Shown here: piece by piece, positions 1-8,157 of the stretch
How the letters are laid out: each line of letters begins with the position of its first letter
Numbering within the stretch: the first letter of the stretch is position 1
Source of the DNA: Pseudomonadota bacterium
GTDB lineage: Bacteria; Pseudomonadota; Gammaproteobacteria; Halothiobacillales; Halothiobacillaceae
Assembly (NCBI GenBank): GCA_021801265.1
Contig: JAJYYE010000004.1
Coordinates: forward strand, 186,001 to 250,000
DNA length: 64,000 bases
Reading direction: 5' to 3'
The notes under the pieces: generated by a model
Told to the model about the DNA's origin: nothing
The model's input: the letters and a program-made list of their open reading frames with translations, nothing else
Database searches by the model: none
Translations under genes and position numbers: made by a program

Positions 1-737
1 TCCAATCCAATGTTTGATTTCGCCCTTGCCAGTACGCGGGTGGTTTTGCCGTCCTCGTCCTCCTTCTTGGCCGTGGCCATGACGATTCGAGCCAGTGCAC
101 CGAAGGCCAGTGAGCCGGTGACACGTTCCAGAGGATCGCGTCCACTGGTTCCTTTCGTGAAGTGCGTTATGCCGATCAATGCCGCGCCTAAATCAGCCGC
201 CAGCTCAACCATTGGCGCAAGTGCTCGCCGTACTTCGCCGTTCTTGTGGCTATCGCCAGCGACCGCATTCACAATCGGGTCAACGACGATCAGGCGAATG
301 TTGCCCACTCGTTCGGCGGCTTCACGCATCAAGGCGGTATCGGTGGCTGGGTCGAATGAGCGCACGCCCTCGCCGCCGTGAATATCGCCAACAAAATGCA
401 CTCGTGATCTATCCGCATTCATCGCCACCAATCGAGGCGCTAGGGTGTCGGTAATGTCATCCTCGCCACTCCATATCAGGACGTTTCCCTGTGGTGCTGG
501 TGATCCATCAGGCCACTTGCTGCCATTGGTGAGGATCGCCCCTAGTTCGAGCGCGAGCGTTGTTTTCCCTGTGCCTGGCTGCCCTGCCAGAATGTGCAGC
601 TTGCCGCGTGCAAGCCAGCCATCCCAGAGCCAGCGCACCGGCTGAGGCACTACGTCGGCGGCATGAATCAGGTTTAGATGATCCGGCGCGGTCATTTGGT
701 CATACTCGGCTGCTGCGAGTGCGTAAATATCAGCCAT
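1..737 (-). CDS. RepA-like AAA ATPase / replicative helicase, partial (3' end outside window)
   Basis: The frame is open from an ATG at 737 to the left edge, giving 245 residues without a stop. Residues about 52-60 are a Walker A loop (GQPGTGKTT) and a Walker B-like strand (LIVVDP) lies near residue 160. An ITHFTKG segment follows, as in hexameric RepA/RecA-fold helicases of plasmids and integrative elements (AAA_25 type). The start overlaps the end of the CHC2 zinc-finger gene upstream (its stop is at 730-732), which suggests translational coupling. Inferred role: unwinding the element's origin together with that primase-like partner. The C-terminus is missing from the window, so a purely regulatory ATPase cannot be excluded. 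Confidence 0.8.
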   Translation of the reverse strand, partial: MADIYALAAAEYDQMTAPDHLNLIHAADVVPQPVRWLWDGWLARGKLHILAGQPGTGKTTLALELGAILTNGSKWPDGSPAPQGNVLIWSGEDDITDTLAPRLVAMNADRSRVHFVGDIHGGEGVRSFDPATDTALMREAAERVGNIRLIVVDPIVNAVAGDSHKNGEVRRALAPMVELAADLGAALIGITHFTKGTSGRDPLERVTGSLAFGALARIVMATAKKEDEDGKTTRVLARAKSNIGL

Positions 738-1194
738 GACGCACCGACCTTGAAACCTTTTGGGCTGCTTCGGTTAAGACATAATGAGAACGTCGCAGGG
801 ATGCGTGATCCGTGTCGGTGAGTGCTTGCCCTTCCATCATCTTGTTGGCGCATATCCGGCAAACATTGATCTCAACCATGAGCGCGTCGAGTGTTTGCAG
901 GCACGGCCAGCCTTCAAACTTCGGCTTGACGTGTGGTGATCTGGAATGCCTCAGGTGATCGGGCAACAAGTCGACATAGTGCAGTCCTACCGACTTCAAA
1001 ATGTCAGCATGAGCGCATCCAGCAAAACAGGTGATTTGCGTCGATCCGTCGGGCATCTCTCGAAGTGCAAGCGACGTGCTGCGGCTGTTTTCTGATTGAT
1101 GAACCGGGCATCTCGCCCTTGCCGTTTTGCCGGTGATCTTCGCATTCGGAAAGCGTCGGGCGATTGCTTCAAAACCCTGAAAACTGTTATTCAT
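730..1194 (-). CDS. CHC2-type zinc-finger (primase-like) protein of the integrated element
   Basis: A 154-residue protein. The zinc-binding pattern CPVH ... CFAGC, with about 36 residues between the pairs, matches the CHC2 finger at the N-terminus of DnaG and of element-encoded primases. No TOPRIM catalytic domain follows, so this is a stand-alone finger, probably working with the RepA-like ATPase downstream. I chose the start at 1194 because GGAGG lies 8 bases upstream; an earlier in-frame ATG at 1221 has no such site and runs further into the previous gene. The gene overlaps the HTH gene upstream by 8 bases. The last 40 residues are basic and have no recognisable domain. Confidence 0.75.
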   Translation of the reverse strand: MNNSFQGFEAIARRFPNAKITGKTARARCPVHQSENSRSTSLALREMPDGSTQITCFAGCAHADILKSVGLHYVDLLPDHLRHSRSPHVKPKFEGWPCLQTLDALMVEINVCRICANKMMEGQALTDTDHASLRRSHYVLTEAAQKVSRSVRHG

Positions 1195-1459
1195 TCTTGC
1201 TACCTCCTTGCTCATCAACAAAACCTAGATAGATGTATCGGGCGCATCGTGGATGCTTGCGCCCTTGGTCGTCGGTCTGGGTTTCGTAGATGACAATCAT
1301 CTTCACGCCACGGTCACGAAGCTCTGACGCTCGCTTGGGTGGGTCAATTATGTTCAGGTGAGTACGCGCATACATGGAGGTTATGCCGCCGGGTGTCGTC
1401 CTCAACTCGTTAAAAAGTCGAGCGCGTTGGCTGTGGGTGCTGGTGTCTAGAATACTCAT
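1187..1459 (-). CDS. Small winged-helix/HTH protein of the element
   Basis: A 90-residue protein. Residues about 10-60 (QRARLFNELRTTPGGITSM ... RASELRDRG) look like the phage-type HTH_39 winged helix. The C-terminal half reads as a short beta wing (KMIVIYETQ). The start is the ATG that overlaps the stop of the preceding 71-residue gene as ATGA, so the pair is probably translationally coupled. The likely role is a DNA-binding accessory of the element's replication or control. The fold call rests on pattern only. Confidence 0.6.
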   Translation of the reverse strand: MSILDTSTHSQRARLFNELRTTPGGITSMYARTHLNIIDPPKRASELRDRGVKMIVIYETQTDDQGRKHPRCARYIYLGFVDEQGGSKNE

Positions 1460-1671
1460 TGGCTCAACCCCACAAATTCGCACAAGGCGGCAATCTGGCT
1501 ATCCTTGCGCCAGCGCGACTGCTGTTCGTTCAAATCATCAAGGGGTATGCCATAAACCCCCATCAGCCAATCGGTTTGACGACGCAATTCCGAGAGATAT
1601 TCGGCAAGGGTTTTGGTATCATCAGCATCAGCCGCCAAGCTAATGCCCTGATTATTCGGGGCTTTATTCAT
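1456..1671 (-). CDS. Small hypothetical protein of the element (71 aa)
   Basis: A 71-residue protein of unknown function. It is charged and mostly helical by eye (segment TKTLAEYLSELRRQTDWLMG), with no cysteines clustered and no membrane segment. The start at 1671 overlaps the last codons of the AlpA-like gene (stop at 1673-1675). A longer reading from 1728 would overlap that gene by 56 bases and is less likely. It sits third in a chain of overlapping small genes, so it is probably co-translated with them. I do not recognise the family. Confidence 0.5.
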   Translation of the reverse strand: MNKAPNNQGISLAADADDTKTLAEYLSELRRQTDWLMGVYGIPLDDLNEQQSRWRKDSQIAALCEFVGLSQ

Positions 1672-1672
1672 T

Positions 1673-1945
1673 CTATTTTGCCCCCCATTTCTTTCCGGCA
1701 ATCTGTGACGCTCCACCTGAGCGGACAAACTCTAGAAACTTCTGCTCGTCGATTAACAGTTTTCGACCGAATCGAACCACTGCACCCGCTTGTGCGAGTT
1801 CCTTTTCTTTTGTGAATTGAATATGCCGAATGCCGCCGGACGTGAATGCCGGGTTATCAGTGCAGAATTGGGGAATGGTTTTCAGCACACTGGGCGCGGC
1901 TGTCGCTGCTGGCGTGTACGTCTGGATTGATTGATCTTGTTTCAT
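1673..1945 (-). CDS. Putative excisionase / AlpA-like DNA-binding protein
   Basis: A 90-residue protein and the first gene of the small element operon. After a Thr/Ala-rich N-terminus, residues about 33-75 (AFTSGGIRHIQF ... VVRFGRKLLIDEQKFLEFV) resemble the winged-helix part of AlpA/MerR-like excisionases and helper regulators, in which an RFGRK-type wing contacts DNA. A small gene of this kind near an integrase is typical of tRNA-integrated elements. It is separated from the 241-residue gene by about 180 bases that presumably hold the operon's promoter. The family call is an inference from short motifs. Confidence 0.5.
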   Translation of the reverse strand: MKQDQSIQTYTPAATAAPSVLKTIPQFCTDNPAFTSGGIRHIQFTKEKELAQAGAVVRFGRKLLIDEQKFLEFVRSGGASQIAGKKWGAK

Positions 1946-2123
1946 TTAATCGCCTCATCAGTTTGGGTTAACTGCCACTTGTTGTGGGTATGAGGCGGAT
2001 TTTTGGTTGGCAATATACCCCTTGCGCAAATGCCTGAATTTAACAGTCGTTAAATGGCTTTGTGGTGAGGTTTTCTCTTTGCCTATTGCCTACCTATTGC
2101 CAAAAGGCAACAAAAAGGCAATT

Positions 2124-2849
2124 TTATGGCTTTGGCTGCGGTAAGTTTGGCTGGTTCAAGCGACTGCGCTCGGCAATGAGTTTTGCGTTCTCTTTCTTCA
2201 CGATCCGACCAATATTCTGGCGTGTTACATCAAATTCATCTGCAAGTGATTGGTGCGTTTCTGTCTTTGAGCGACGGAAGATTTCAGCATCGCGCGTTTC
2301 TTCCTGTTTGTCTGTTTCTGTAACTGCTGGCGGCTGTTCGATTGTGTCCAAACTCAAGCCAAGCATTTTTAGATATGCCTCCGCATCATCTCGGTGAATC
2401 AAGGTACCGGGTTTAACCTTGTCTGTCGGGGCAAGGTTAGGCTTAAACAATCTCAATTCGCCTCTGGCTGAGGCGGCCTCGATTGCCTTTTGATGCTCAA
2501 TAGCGGCATCTGTGCTTTCTTTCCGTGTGATGATGTACCAGTCATTGAACCCACACGTTAATACCCAATCTGGGCGATTGGGCGCGTTATCAAATGCCGT
2601 TATGTATTTTGGCCAATCGGCTTGTTCAATTGGGCAGTTGAACGGTAAATCATTTATGCGCCATATCTCCGCCAGCATTTCAGAATCAGCAAGGCTTAAA
2701 TCTTCATGCCGCCAATTATTCGGGTGTTCGGGGTGATGCTCACGAGTGGCTTTGCGGATGTTCTTTACATGGCATCCCTTCTTGATCGGCGTGATGTGGT
2801 TAGCAATGGCTTTTGCCAGTACTCCCGCTTCAATCATTGTGTTACTCAT
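2124..2849 (-). CDS. Hypothetical protein coupled to the integrase, C-terminal HTH
   Basis: A 241-residue protein of unknown function. The N-terminal 130 residues carry several Trp and His residues (NNWRHEDLSLADSEMLAEIW, CGFNDWYIITRK) without a known motif. A linker follows, and residues about 198-222 (SLADEFDVTRQNIGRIVKK) form a convincing helix-turn-helix. The ATG overlaps the integrase stop by 4 bases (2846-2849), so expression is probably coupled to integration. It could be a directionality factor or repressor of the element; nothing in the sequence proves either. Confidence 0.6.
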   Translation of the reverse strand: MSNTMIEAGVLAKAIANHITPIKKGCHVKNIRKATREHHPEHPNNWRHEDLSLADSEMLAEIWRINDLPFNCPIEQADWPKYITAFDNAPNRPDWVLTCGFNDWYIITRKESTDAAIEHQKAIEAASARGELRLFKPNLAPTDKVKPGTLIHRDDAEAYLKMLGLSLDTIEQPPAVTETDKQEETRDAEIFRRSKTETHQSLADEFDVTRQNIGRIVKKENAKLIAERSRLNQPNLPQPKP

Positions 2850-3976
2850 GCCTTCACCTCCTTGCGACTGATTCGAGCGACAAGCTCATGGCTATGCTCT
2901 GGCGATAGATGCGAGTACCGCATCAGACTTTTAAGGTCACGGTGGCCGGTCAGCTTGGCGACTTGGGCGACGGATGCGCCGGACATAATCAACTCAGACG
3001 CGAAACAATGCCTCATGTCATGCCATCTAAAATCGGTGATCTCAGCACGACGCAAAGCGGTTTCCCAAGGTCGATCAATATCAAGTGGCTTGCGCGGTGT
3101 TTCACGCGAAGGAAAGACGAGCGCCTTTGCGTCAATGGGCTGGGTACGCATCCATCCGGCCAGTGCATCGGCGGCTTCATCGTTCAGTGGCATAAGACGC
3201 GGGTAGCCGTTCTTGGTGATCTCAACAAGGATATGGCGCGGCGGTATGACAAACGGCAAACCGTCGGCCTGATAGCGCTTGGCGCGGTCTGTGATATTCA
3301 CCCGATCTTGGGTTAGGCCGAATAGCTCAGATTTCCGAAGGCCGGTATTCAGCGCCAAACGGACGGTAACGGGCAGTTCAGGCGTTTGGGATATGTCACA
3401 CGCGGCCAGTAAACGGATGCGCTCGTCATCGGTCAGGATGCGGACGCGCTCATCATTGGCTTCTGGTTTGCCGTGGACTTGGCGCATCGGGGTTTCACGA
3501 ATGAATCGCTTGGTCACGGCATACTTAAAAACGGTGCCAAGGTCGGAAAGATACTTGCGAACAGTAGACGGGCTGATCTGGCCGTGATCGTTGCCAGCGG
3601 TCGAGATGATGCGCTTCTGTTTCAACTGCTCCACGGCATCGTCGATCAATTCCGGTGTCAGTTCGCGCAAGATGACAAAACCGAAGGCATCAATCCAGAA
3701 TTTAACCTTGCCCGGCATAACCTTCTGTTGGGTAGCTGATTGCGATGGCAAACCATCAACATCATCAGCGCAAAATGCTTTCCAGAGTTCAGCAAAAGAC
3801 AATCCCGCGCCTTTGGCCTCTGGCCGGTGTTCGCCCTTGTTAATATCGGCCTCGGTTTGGGTCGCCCAATTATCCGCATCAGTTTTGCGCTTGAATGTTT
3901 TGGTCAGGGTTTTAGTACCTTTGCGCCGGACAGTCACGCGCCAAGTTCCGAACTCTGTTTGTACAACCGTAGCCAT
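2846..3976 (-). CDS. int: Tyrosine-type site-specific integrase
   Basis: A 376-residue phage/island integrase. Residues 1-50 look like the arm-binding domain (WRVTVRRKGTKTLTKTFKRK), about 57-165 is the core-binding helical domain, and about 170-376 is the catalytic domain. The catalytic set is visible: Arg in TGLRKSEL, His-x-x-Arg in HDMRH, TGHRD, and the Tyr nucleophile in LMRYSHLS. The gene starts about 125 bases from the tRNA-Arg 3' fragment at 4101-4153 and reads away from it, the usual place for an integrase that uses a tRNA 3' end as attB. All key residues are present, so the enzyme is probably functional. Confidence 0.93.
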   Translation of the reverse strand: MATVVQTEFGTWRVTVRRKGTKTLTKTFKRKTDADNWATQTEADINKGEHRPEAKGAGLSFAELWKAFCADDVDGLPSQSATQQKVMPGKVKFWIDAFGFVILRELTPELIDDAVEQLKQKRIISTAGNDHGQISPSTVRKYLSDLGTVFKYAVTKRFIRETPMRQVHGKPEANDERVRILTDDERIRLLAACDISQTPELPVTVRLALNTGLRKSELFGLTQDRVNITDRAKRYQADGLPFVIPPRHILVEITKNGYPRLMPLNDEAADALAGWMRTQPIDAKALVFPSRETPRKPLDIDRPWETALRRAEITDFRWHDMRHCFASELIMSGASVAQVAKLTGHRDLKSLMRYSHLSPEHSHELVARISRKEVKA

Positions 3977-4100
3977 CTAAAACCGCCTTTTGTTGTGGTG
4001 TTTTCTGGTGTCGATTGTAGCCTGATTTATTTCTGGCTGTTACAGGTTTTGTTACAGTTTGGTGTTTTGTCGCTATATGTTGTTGTTTGATATGGATTGA

Positions 4101-4153
4101 CTTAAGCCCTCCGAAGGCTGGGGTCACTGGTTCGAATCCAGTCGGGCGCACCA
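4101..4153 (+). repeat. Attachment-site remnant: 3' fragment of tRNA-Arg(CCG)
   Basis: The sequence reads as the anticodon arm with loop CTCCGAA (anticodon CCG), a variable region, a TTCGAAT T-loop with a paired T-stem, the 3' acceptor strand CGGGCGC, then ACCA. The matching 5' acceptor strand (GCGCCCG) and D-arm are absent upstream. This is therefore a duplicated 3' end, the mark left when an element integrates into a tRNA gene. The intact tRNA copy should lie at the far end of the element, left of this window. The exact length of the repeat cannot be set without that copy. Confidence 0.8.
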
Positions 4154-4197
4154 TATAAGTGATTGATTTTAAAAAATCATTCAAACAGCCAAATCTA

Positions 4198-4221
4198 AAG
4201 TCGCCTTGTGCGGCTTTTTTT
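4198..4221 (+). terminator. Rho-independent terminator after the tRNA-Arg fragment
   Basis: A 7-bp hairpin AAGTCGC-cttgt-GCGGCTT (one G.T pair) runs directly into seven T residues. It sits 45 bases after the CCA of the tRNA fragment and reads in the same direction. It was probably the original terminator of the tRNA-Arg gene, which would place the chromosomal side of the junction here. Confidence 0.7.
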
Positions 4222-5032
4222 GTGGTTCAGTGTTGCAGTTTTTCCGCCATACGCCGGATTGCAGAGTGCACAAAAGTGCGAGTGTGCTTGTCCAGCCACC
4301 CAAGTAACGGTGGATGGGTCATCCCCCCTTTTTTTTAGCGCTGCTTCCCGGGGGAAACCAGTATTCACTAGATTATGGTTGAGGTCACAAAATGGAACAG
4401 ACACAAAATACCAGTCAAATCAGTGGTCAGATTCATGTGGTGGATGTGACCCATAAAATACCCATGATTGGGCCGTGGCCACTTAATTGGTTTTTGTCCG
4501 TTTTTAAACTGCCAATCTGTGTCCAGTGATACGAAAAACTGTCTTTAAAAGACCTAATTTCATGCATCACTAAAAAACAAAATACATCCGCAAAGTCAAT
4601 TAGGATGCCGTTTTGATCTTTAAAGTAAGTTAGTTTCATTGTTAAGTGGTTGCAGTCCGAAGGCCGTTCGCCAAGTCCGTCTGATTTCCCCACAATTACA
4701 GCGTCATCGACCCGTGAATTGTTCGTTGGAATGCGTGCCGCCGGGGTGGCGGTTCGGTTGTTAAACGGTCTTTTCACACCGCAGATCATCGTTTGCGAAA
4801 CCATGAATGTACTTGCCGAAGAGGCAAAAAACCTCGTCCTCAGTCCCCGGTATTCAACCATAGCCCACGATCCCGATCAGTTCAAACCATCAGCTGTCGG
4901 CTCGAACCCGGCGATCAACAAGAACGTATTACCTCTCCCTGTATTCGGGCATTTGCAAGGCCAATTGTGCGCAATGTGTGCAGACCTGCGGCTTAATACG
5001 AACTAAGTCATTGATTCTTCGTCTTTGGAAAT
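4222..5032. other. Gene-poor stretch between element end and glnK promoter
   Basis: No reading frame here has a recognisable family, a good ribosome site and a plausible composition together. Open frames exist on both strands (for example 4433-4861 minus and 4650-5006 plus), but they overlap each other and look like chance frames. The stretch may hold decayed sequence from earlier insertions next to the tRNA site. I see no insertion-sequence ends. Confidence 0.5.
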
Positions 5033-5049
5033 AGGCACAGAAACTGCTT
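5033..5049 (+). promoter_or_regulatory. Sigma-54 type promoter of glnK-amt
   Basis: GGCAC at 5034-5038 and TGCT at 5045-5048 put the invariant GG and GC exactly ten bases apart, as in the -24/-12 consensus TGGCAC-N5-TTGC. The predicted transcript start is near 5059, about 100 bases before glnK. NtrC-dependent sigma-54 control is the rule for glnK-amt operons. I could not identify a clean NtrC dyad upstream. Confidence 0.65.
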
Positions 5050-5131
5050 TCCTGCAATGAAACTTTTTTTCACCACATGCACGGGAGAATGTTATGTCAC
5101 CGATCCATGGCGCACAGCCGCCTACCTGTAA

Positions 5132-5497
<366 letters not shown>

Positions 5498-5507
5498 GGA
5501 GAATGGT

Positions 5508-7004
5508 ATGAAACGCTTACTCTCGCTATTTGTATTTCTTTCGGTACTGATCTTCGGGCTGCCATCTTTCGCTGCAGATACCCCGGCAGCCTCTCCGGAA
5601 CCAGTCGCCACCAATACCATGCCTGCAGCAGCCATAGCTGCCCCGGCGCCCGCAACTGCAGCAGCCCCGGCGGCGGCGGCGGTGGCGGCAACGCCGGTTC
5701 CCGACAAGGGCGACACCGCCTGGATGATCGTTGCAACGCTGCTGGTCGTAATGATGGCCGCGCCCGGTCTCGGGCTGTTCTACGGTGGCATGGTTCGCAG
5801 CAAGAACATGCTTTCCGTACTGATGCAAACCCTGGTGATTTTTTGCCTGCTTGGCGTTCTGTGGGCCGTTTATGGCTATTCGCTGGCGTTTACCGAAGGC
5901 AATGCCTTCATCGGCGGTTTTAGCAAACTGTTCCTTGCAGGCGTCACTCCGGATTCAGTGGTGGGCACTTACAGTAAGGGCGTTGTTATCCCAGAATATA
6001 TTTACATCGCCTTCCAGTTGACGTTCGCGGCCATCACGCCAGCCCTGATCATTGGCGGTTTTGCCGAGCGCGTGAAGTTTTCTGCTGTCCTCGCATTTAT
6101 GGTGCTGTGGTTTACCTTCTCCTATCTGCCGATCGCCCACATGGTCTGGTTCTGGGCCGGGCCGGATGCCTACACCAGCCAGGCCGCTGCCGATGCCGCC
6201 GGATCAACGGCCGGATTCCTGTTCCAAAAAGGCGTACTTGATTTCGCCGGGGGCACGGTAGTTCACATCAACGCGGGTATCGCTGCACTTGTTGGCGCCT
6301 ATGTGGTCGGCAAGCGGATCGGTTACGGCCGAGAGGCAATGGCGCCGCACAGCCTGACCATGACCATGATCGGCGGATCACTACTCTGGGTCGGCTGGTT
6401 TGGCTTCAATGTCGGTTCCAACCTGGAAGCAAATGGCGCCGCAACGCTCGTGTTCGTCAATACGCTGCTGGCCACCTGTGCGGCCACCGTGGCCTGGACA
6501 ATCATCGAAGCGATTCGCAAGGGCAAGCCTTCAATGTTGGGGGCGGTTTCCGGTGCAATTGCCGGTTTGGTTGTCATTACGCCGGCCTGCGGTTTTGTGG
6601 GCCCGATGGGGAGCATCATCATGGGCGGGCTTGCGGGCTTGGTCTGTTTCTGGGGTGTCAACGGTCTGAAGCGCCGACTCGGCATGGACGATACATTGGA
6701 TGTCTTCGGCGTGCACTGCGTGGGTGGTATTCTCGGAGCCATCCTGACGGGCGTCTTCGCCGCACCCATCCTGGGTGGTACCGGCGTTTACGACTACGTA
6801 GCCAACAAGGTCGGGGACTACGATATAGTGTCTCAGGTCTTAACGCAGCTTTGGGGCGTAGGAACTACCGTCGTATGGTCGGGGTTGGTTGCATTTATCG
6901 CCTTCAAACTGGTTGATAAGGTAATCGGCCTGCGCGTCAGCGACGAAAAAGAACGAGAAGGCCTGGACATTTCCTCACACGGCGAGTCTGCTTATCACCC
7001 TTAA
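5508..7004 (+). CDS. amt: Ammonium transporter (Amt family)
   Basis: A 498-residue channel of the inner membrane. I set the start at the ATG at 5508, with AAGGAG upstream, because it opens a proper signal peptide (LLSLFVFLSVLIFGLPSFAA); a longer frame from 5421 lies inside glnK. An Ala/Pro-rich linker of about 40 residues follows before the first channel helix (DTAWMIVATLLVVMMAAPGL). The Amt signature DFAGGTVVHINAGIAALVGA contains the conserved pore-lining His. Eleven membrane helices are expected. The short cytoplasmic tail is the GlnK contact surface. Probable role here: retrieving ammonium or methylammonium for the methylamine operon nearby. Confidence 0.96.
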   Translation: MKRLLSLFVFLSVLIFGLPSFAADTPAASPEPVATNTMPAAAIAAPAPATAAAPAAAAVAATPVPDKGDTAWMIVATLLVVMMAAPGLGLFYGGMVRSKNMLSVLMQTLVIFCLLGVLWAVYGYSLAFTEGNAFIGGFSKLFLAGVTPDSVVGTYSKGVVIPEYIYIAFQLTFAAITPALIIGGFAERVKFSAVLAFMVLWFTFSYLPIAHMVWFWAGPDAYTSQAAADAAGSTAGFLFQKGVLDFAGGTVVHINAGIAALVGAYVVGKRIGYGREAMAPHSLTMTMIGGSLLWVGWFGFNVGSNLEANGAATLVFVNTLLATCAATVAWTIIEAIRKGKPSMLGAVSGAIAGLVVITPACGFVGPMGSIIMGGLAGLVCFWGVNGLKRRLGMDDTLDVFGVHCVGGILGAILTGVFAAPILGGTGVYDYVANKVGDYDIVSQVLTQLWGVGTTVVWSGLVAFIAFKLVDKVIGLRVSDEKEREGLDISSHGESAYHP

Positions 7005-7028
7005 TCAATCAAGGGAGTGCATGAAAAA

Positions 7029-7060
7029 AAAGGGTGCAACGATGCACCCTTTAATTTTTG
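7029..7060. terminator. Bidirectional Rho-independent terminator
   Basis: A 10-bp hairpin, AAAGGGTGCA-acga-TGCACCCTTT, is flanked by A residues on the left and T residues on the right. It can therefore end both the amt transcript and the convergent GNAT transcript. Confidence 0.85.
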
Positions 7061-7075
7061 GGCTGGAATATAAAA

Positions 7076-7531
7076 TCAGGAAAGCAGCTTTTTCCAGGCA
7101 ACCAATTGAGTCGGCTGCCAGTCGAGATGACGATAAAATTCAAGCGCCGGGGTGTTGTCGGCATCGACCAGCAACTGGATGCGCCCGGCACCGTTCATGA
7201 TTGCCCACCCGCGGGCACTGTCCAGAAGTGCCTTGCCCACACCCATGCCACGGAAGGTTTCGCGCACTACCATGTCTTCAATCCATACCGATGGCGCGCC
7301 AATCGCGGTCGAGATGACCAATTGGGCACTAACCATTCCAACAACACCCTGTCCGGCATGTCGAGCGACGAATACCCGGCCGCGTTTCGGGTTGGCGATC
7401 AACATCTCCAGACCACGACGCTGAGCGGCTGCGTCGGGGACGAAATCCTGCTCGATGGAAAAGAGCGTGCAGAGGAGTACCACAAGTGAATCGATATCAT
7501 CGGGAACCGCAGGTTCAATGCAAGTATTCAT
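7076..7531 (-). CDS. GNAT-family N-acetyltransferase
   Basis: A 151-residue single-domain acetyltransferase. The acetyl-CoA site is visible as VRETFRGMGVGKALLDSA (motif A, R/Q-x-x-G-x-G/A), preceded by the strand VWIEDMVV and followed by ADNTPALEFYRHLDW (motif B). The substrate is not predictable. It lies 7 bases downstream of the XRE-cupin regulator, so the two form an operon next to the methylamine genes. In analogous loci such enzymes often act on small amines or amino acids, but here that is only inference. Confidence 0.85.
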   Translation of the reverse strand: MNTCIEPAVPDDIDSLVVLLCTLFSIEQDFVPDAAAQRRGLEMLIANPKRGRVFVARHAGQGVVGMVSAQLVISTAIGAPSVWIEDMVVRETFRGMGVGKALLDSARGWAIMNGAGRIQLLVDADNTPALEFYRHLDWQPTQLVAWKKLLS

Positions 7532-7538
7532 TTACCCA

Positions 7539-8138
7539 CTAGACCTCTGCGGGATTGGGGTACATCAACACACTCAGAAAACGGATCGGACACTGGATCA
7601 ATTTTTCGGGGCCATGGGGAATTTCCGCGTCGAAGGTGAGCGAATCGCCCGGCATGAGCACGTAATTCTCCTTGCCGTGACGGTACTCGACACAACCTTC
7701 GAGCATGTAAATGAATTCGGTTCCCGGATGTTCAAAAAGCGGGAAGGTTTCCGACTCGTGATCGATCGTGATCAGAAAAGGCTCGAAAATCTTTCTCGGC
7801 CCCTGGTCGTACGCCAACAGGTGGTAGGTATGACCACGCTTGGTGCCGCGCCGGACAACTTCCATACCCTCCCCGCTCTTGACCAACTGAGCGCTGCCGA
7901 CCCGATCGTCATAACCTCTGAATAGCGTCGCCAGCGAAACGCCCAGAGCGTGCGCAAGACGGGACAAGGTTTCCAGACTGGTTGCTGTCTGGGCATTTTC
8001 AATTTTGGAAAGCATTCCCCGGCTGATACCGGCCAAATTGGCCACATCGGCAATAGTCAAACTGTGTTGCTGGCGAATATCCCGGATGGTGTTGCCAAGA
8101 TAACGTTCCAAACTGGCATGATTAGTTAATTCTGTCAC
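7539..8138 (-). CDS. XRE-family regulator with C-terminal cupin domain
   Basis: A 199-residue transcription factor. Residues about 10-65 are a Cro/CI-type helix-turn-helix (TIADVANLAGISRGMLSKIE). Residues about 110-190 are a cupin barrel (HPGTEFIYMLEG ... PGDSLTFDAEIPHGP) that probably binds a small effector. The start is a GTG with GGGA six bases upstream. The family includes PuuR- and SutR-like regulators of amine, amino-acid or sulfur use. It is divergently transcribed from purU and the methylamine operon, so it is the likely local regulator; a dyad lies between them. The effector could be methylamine, N-methylglutamate or gamma-glutamylmethylamide. Confidence 0.9.
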   Translation of the reverse strand: MTELTNHASLERYLGNTIRDIRQQHSLTIADVANLAGISRGMLSKIENAQTATSLETLSRLAHALGVSLATLFRGYDDRVGSAQLVKSGEGMEVVRRGTKRGHTYHLLAYDQGPRKIFEPFLITIDHESETFPLFEHPGTEFIYMLEGCVEYRHGKENYVLMPGDSLTFDAEIPHGPEKLIQCPIRFLSVLMYPNPAEV

Positions 8139-8157
8139 CGAGTATCCCTTTTAATAT

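Noticed and set aside
3912-4184. A 90-codon minus-strand frame with a GFEPVTPAFGG segment
   Set aside because: This is the antisense of the tRNA-Arg fragment, a classic false gene at tRNA sites. It also overlaps the start of the integrase.
4433-4861. A 142-codon minus-strand frame before glnK
   Set aside because: No family, no ribosome site, and competing frames on the other strand; kept only as part of the gene-poor stretch.
4950-4990. A possible NtrC site upstream of the glnK promoter
   Set aside because: GTGC-like half-sites occur, but they do not form the inverted arrangement of the consensus.
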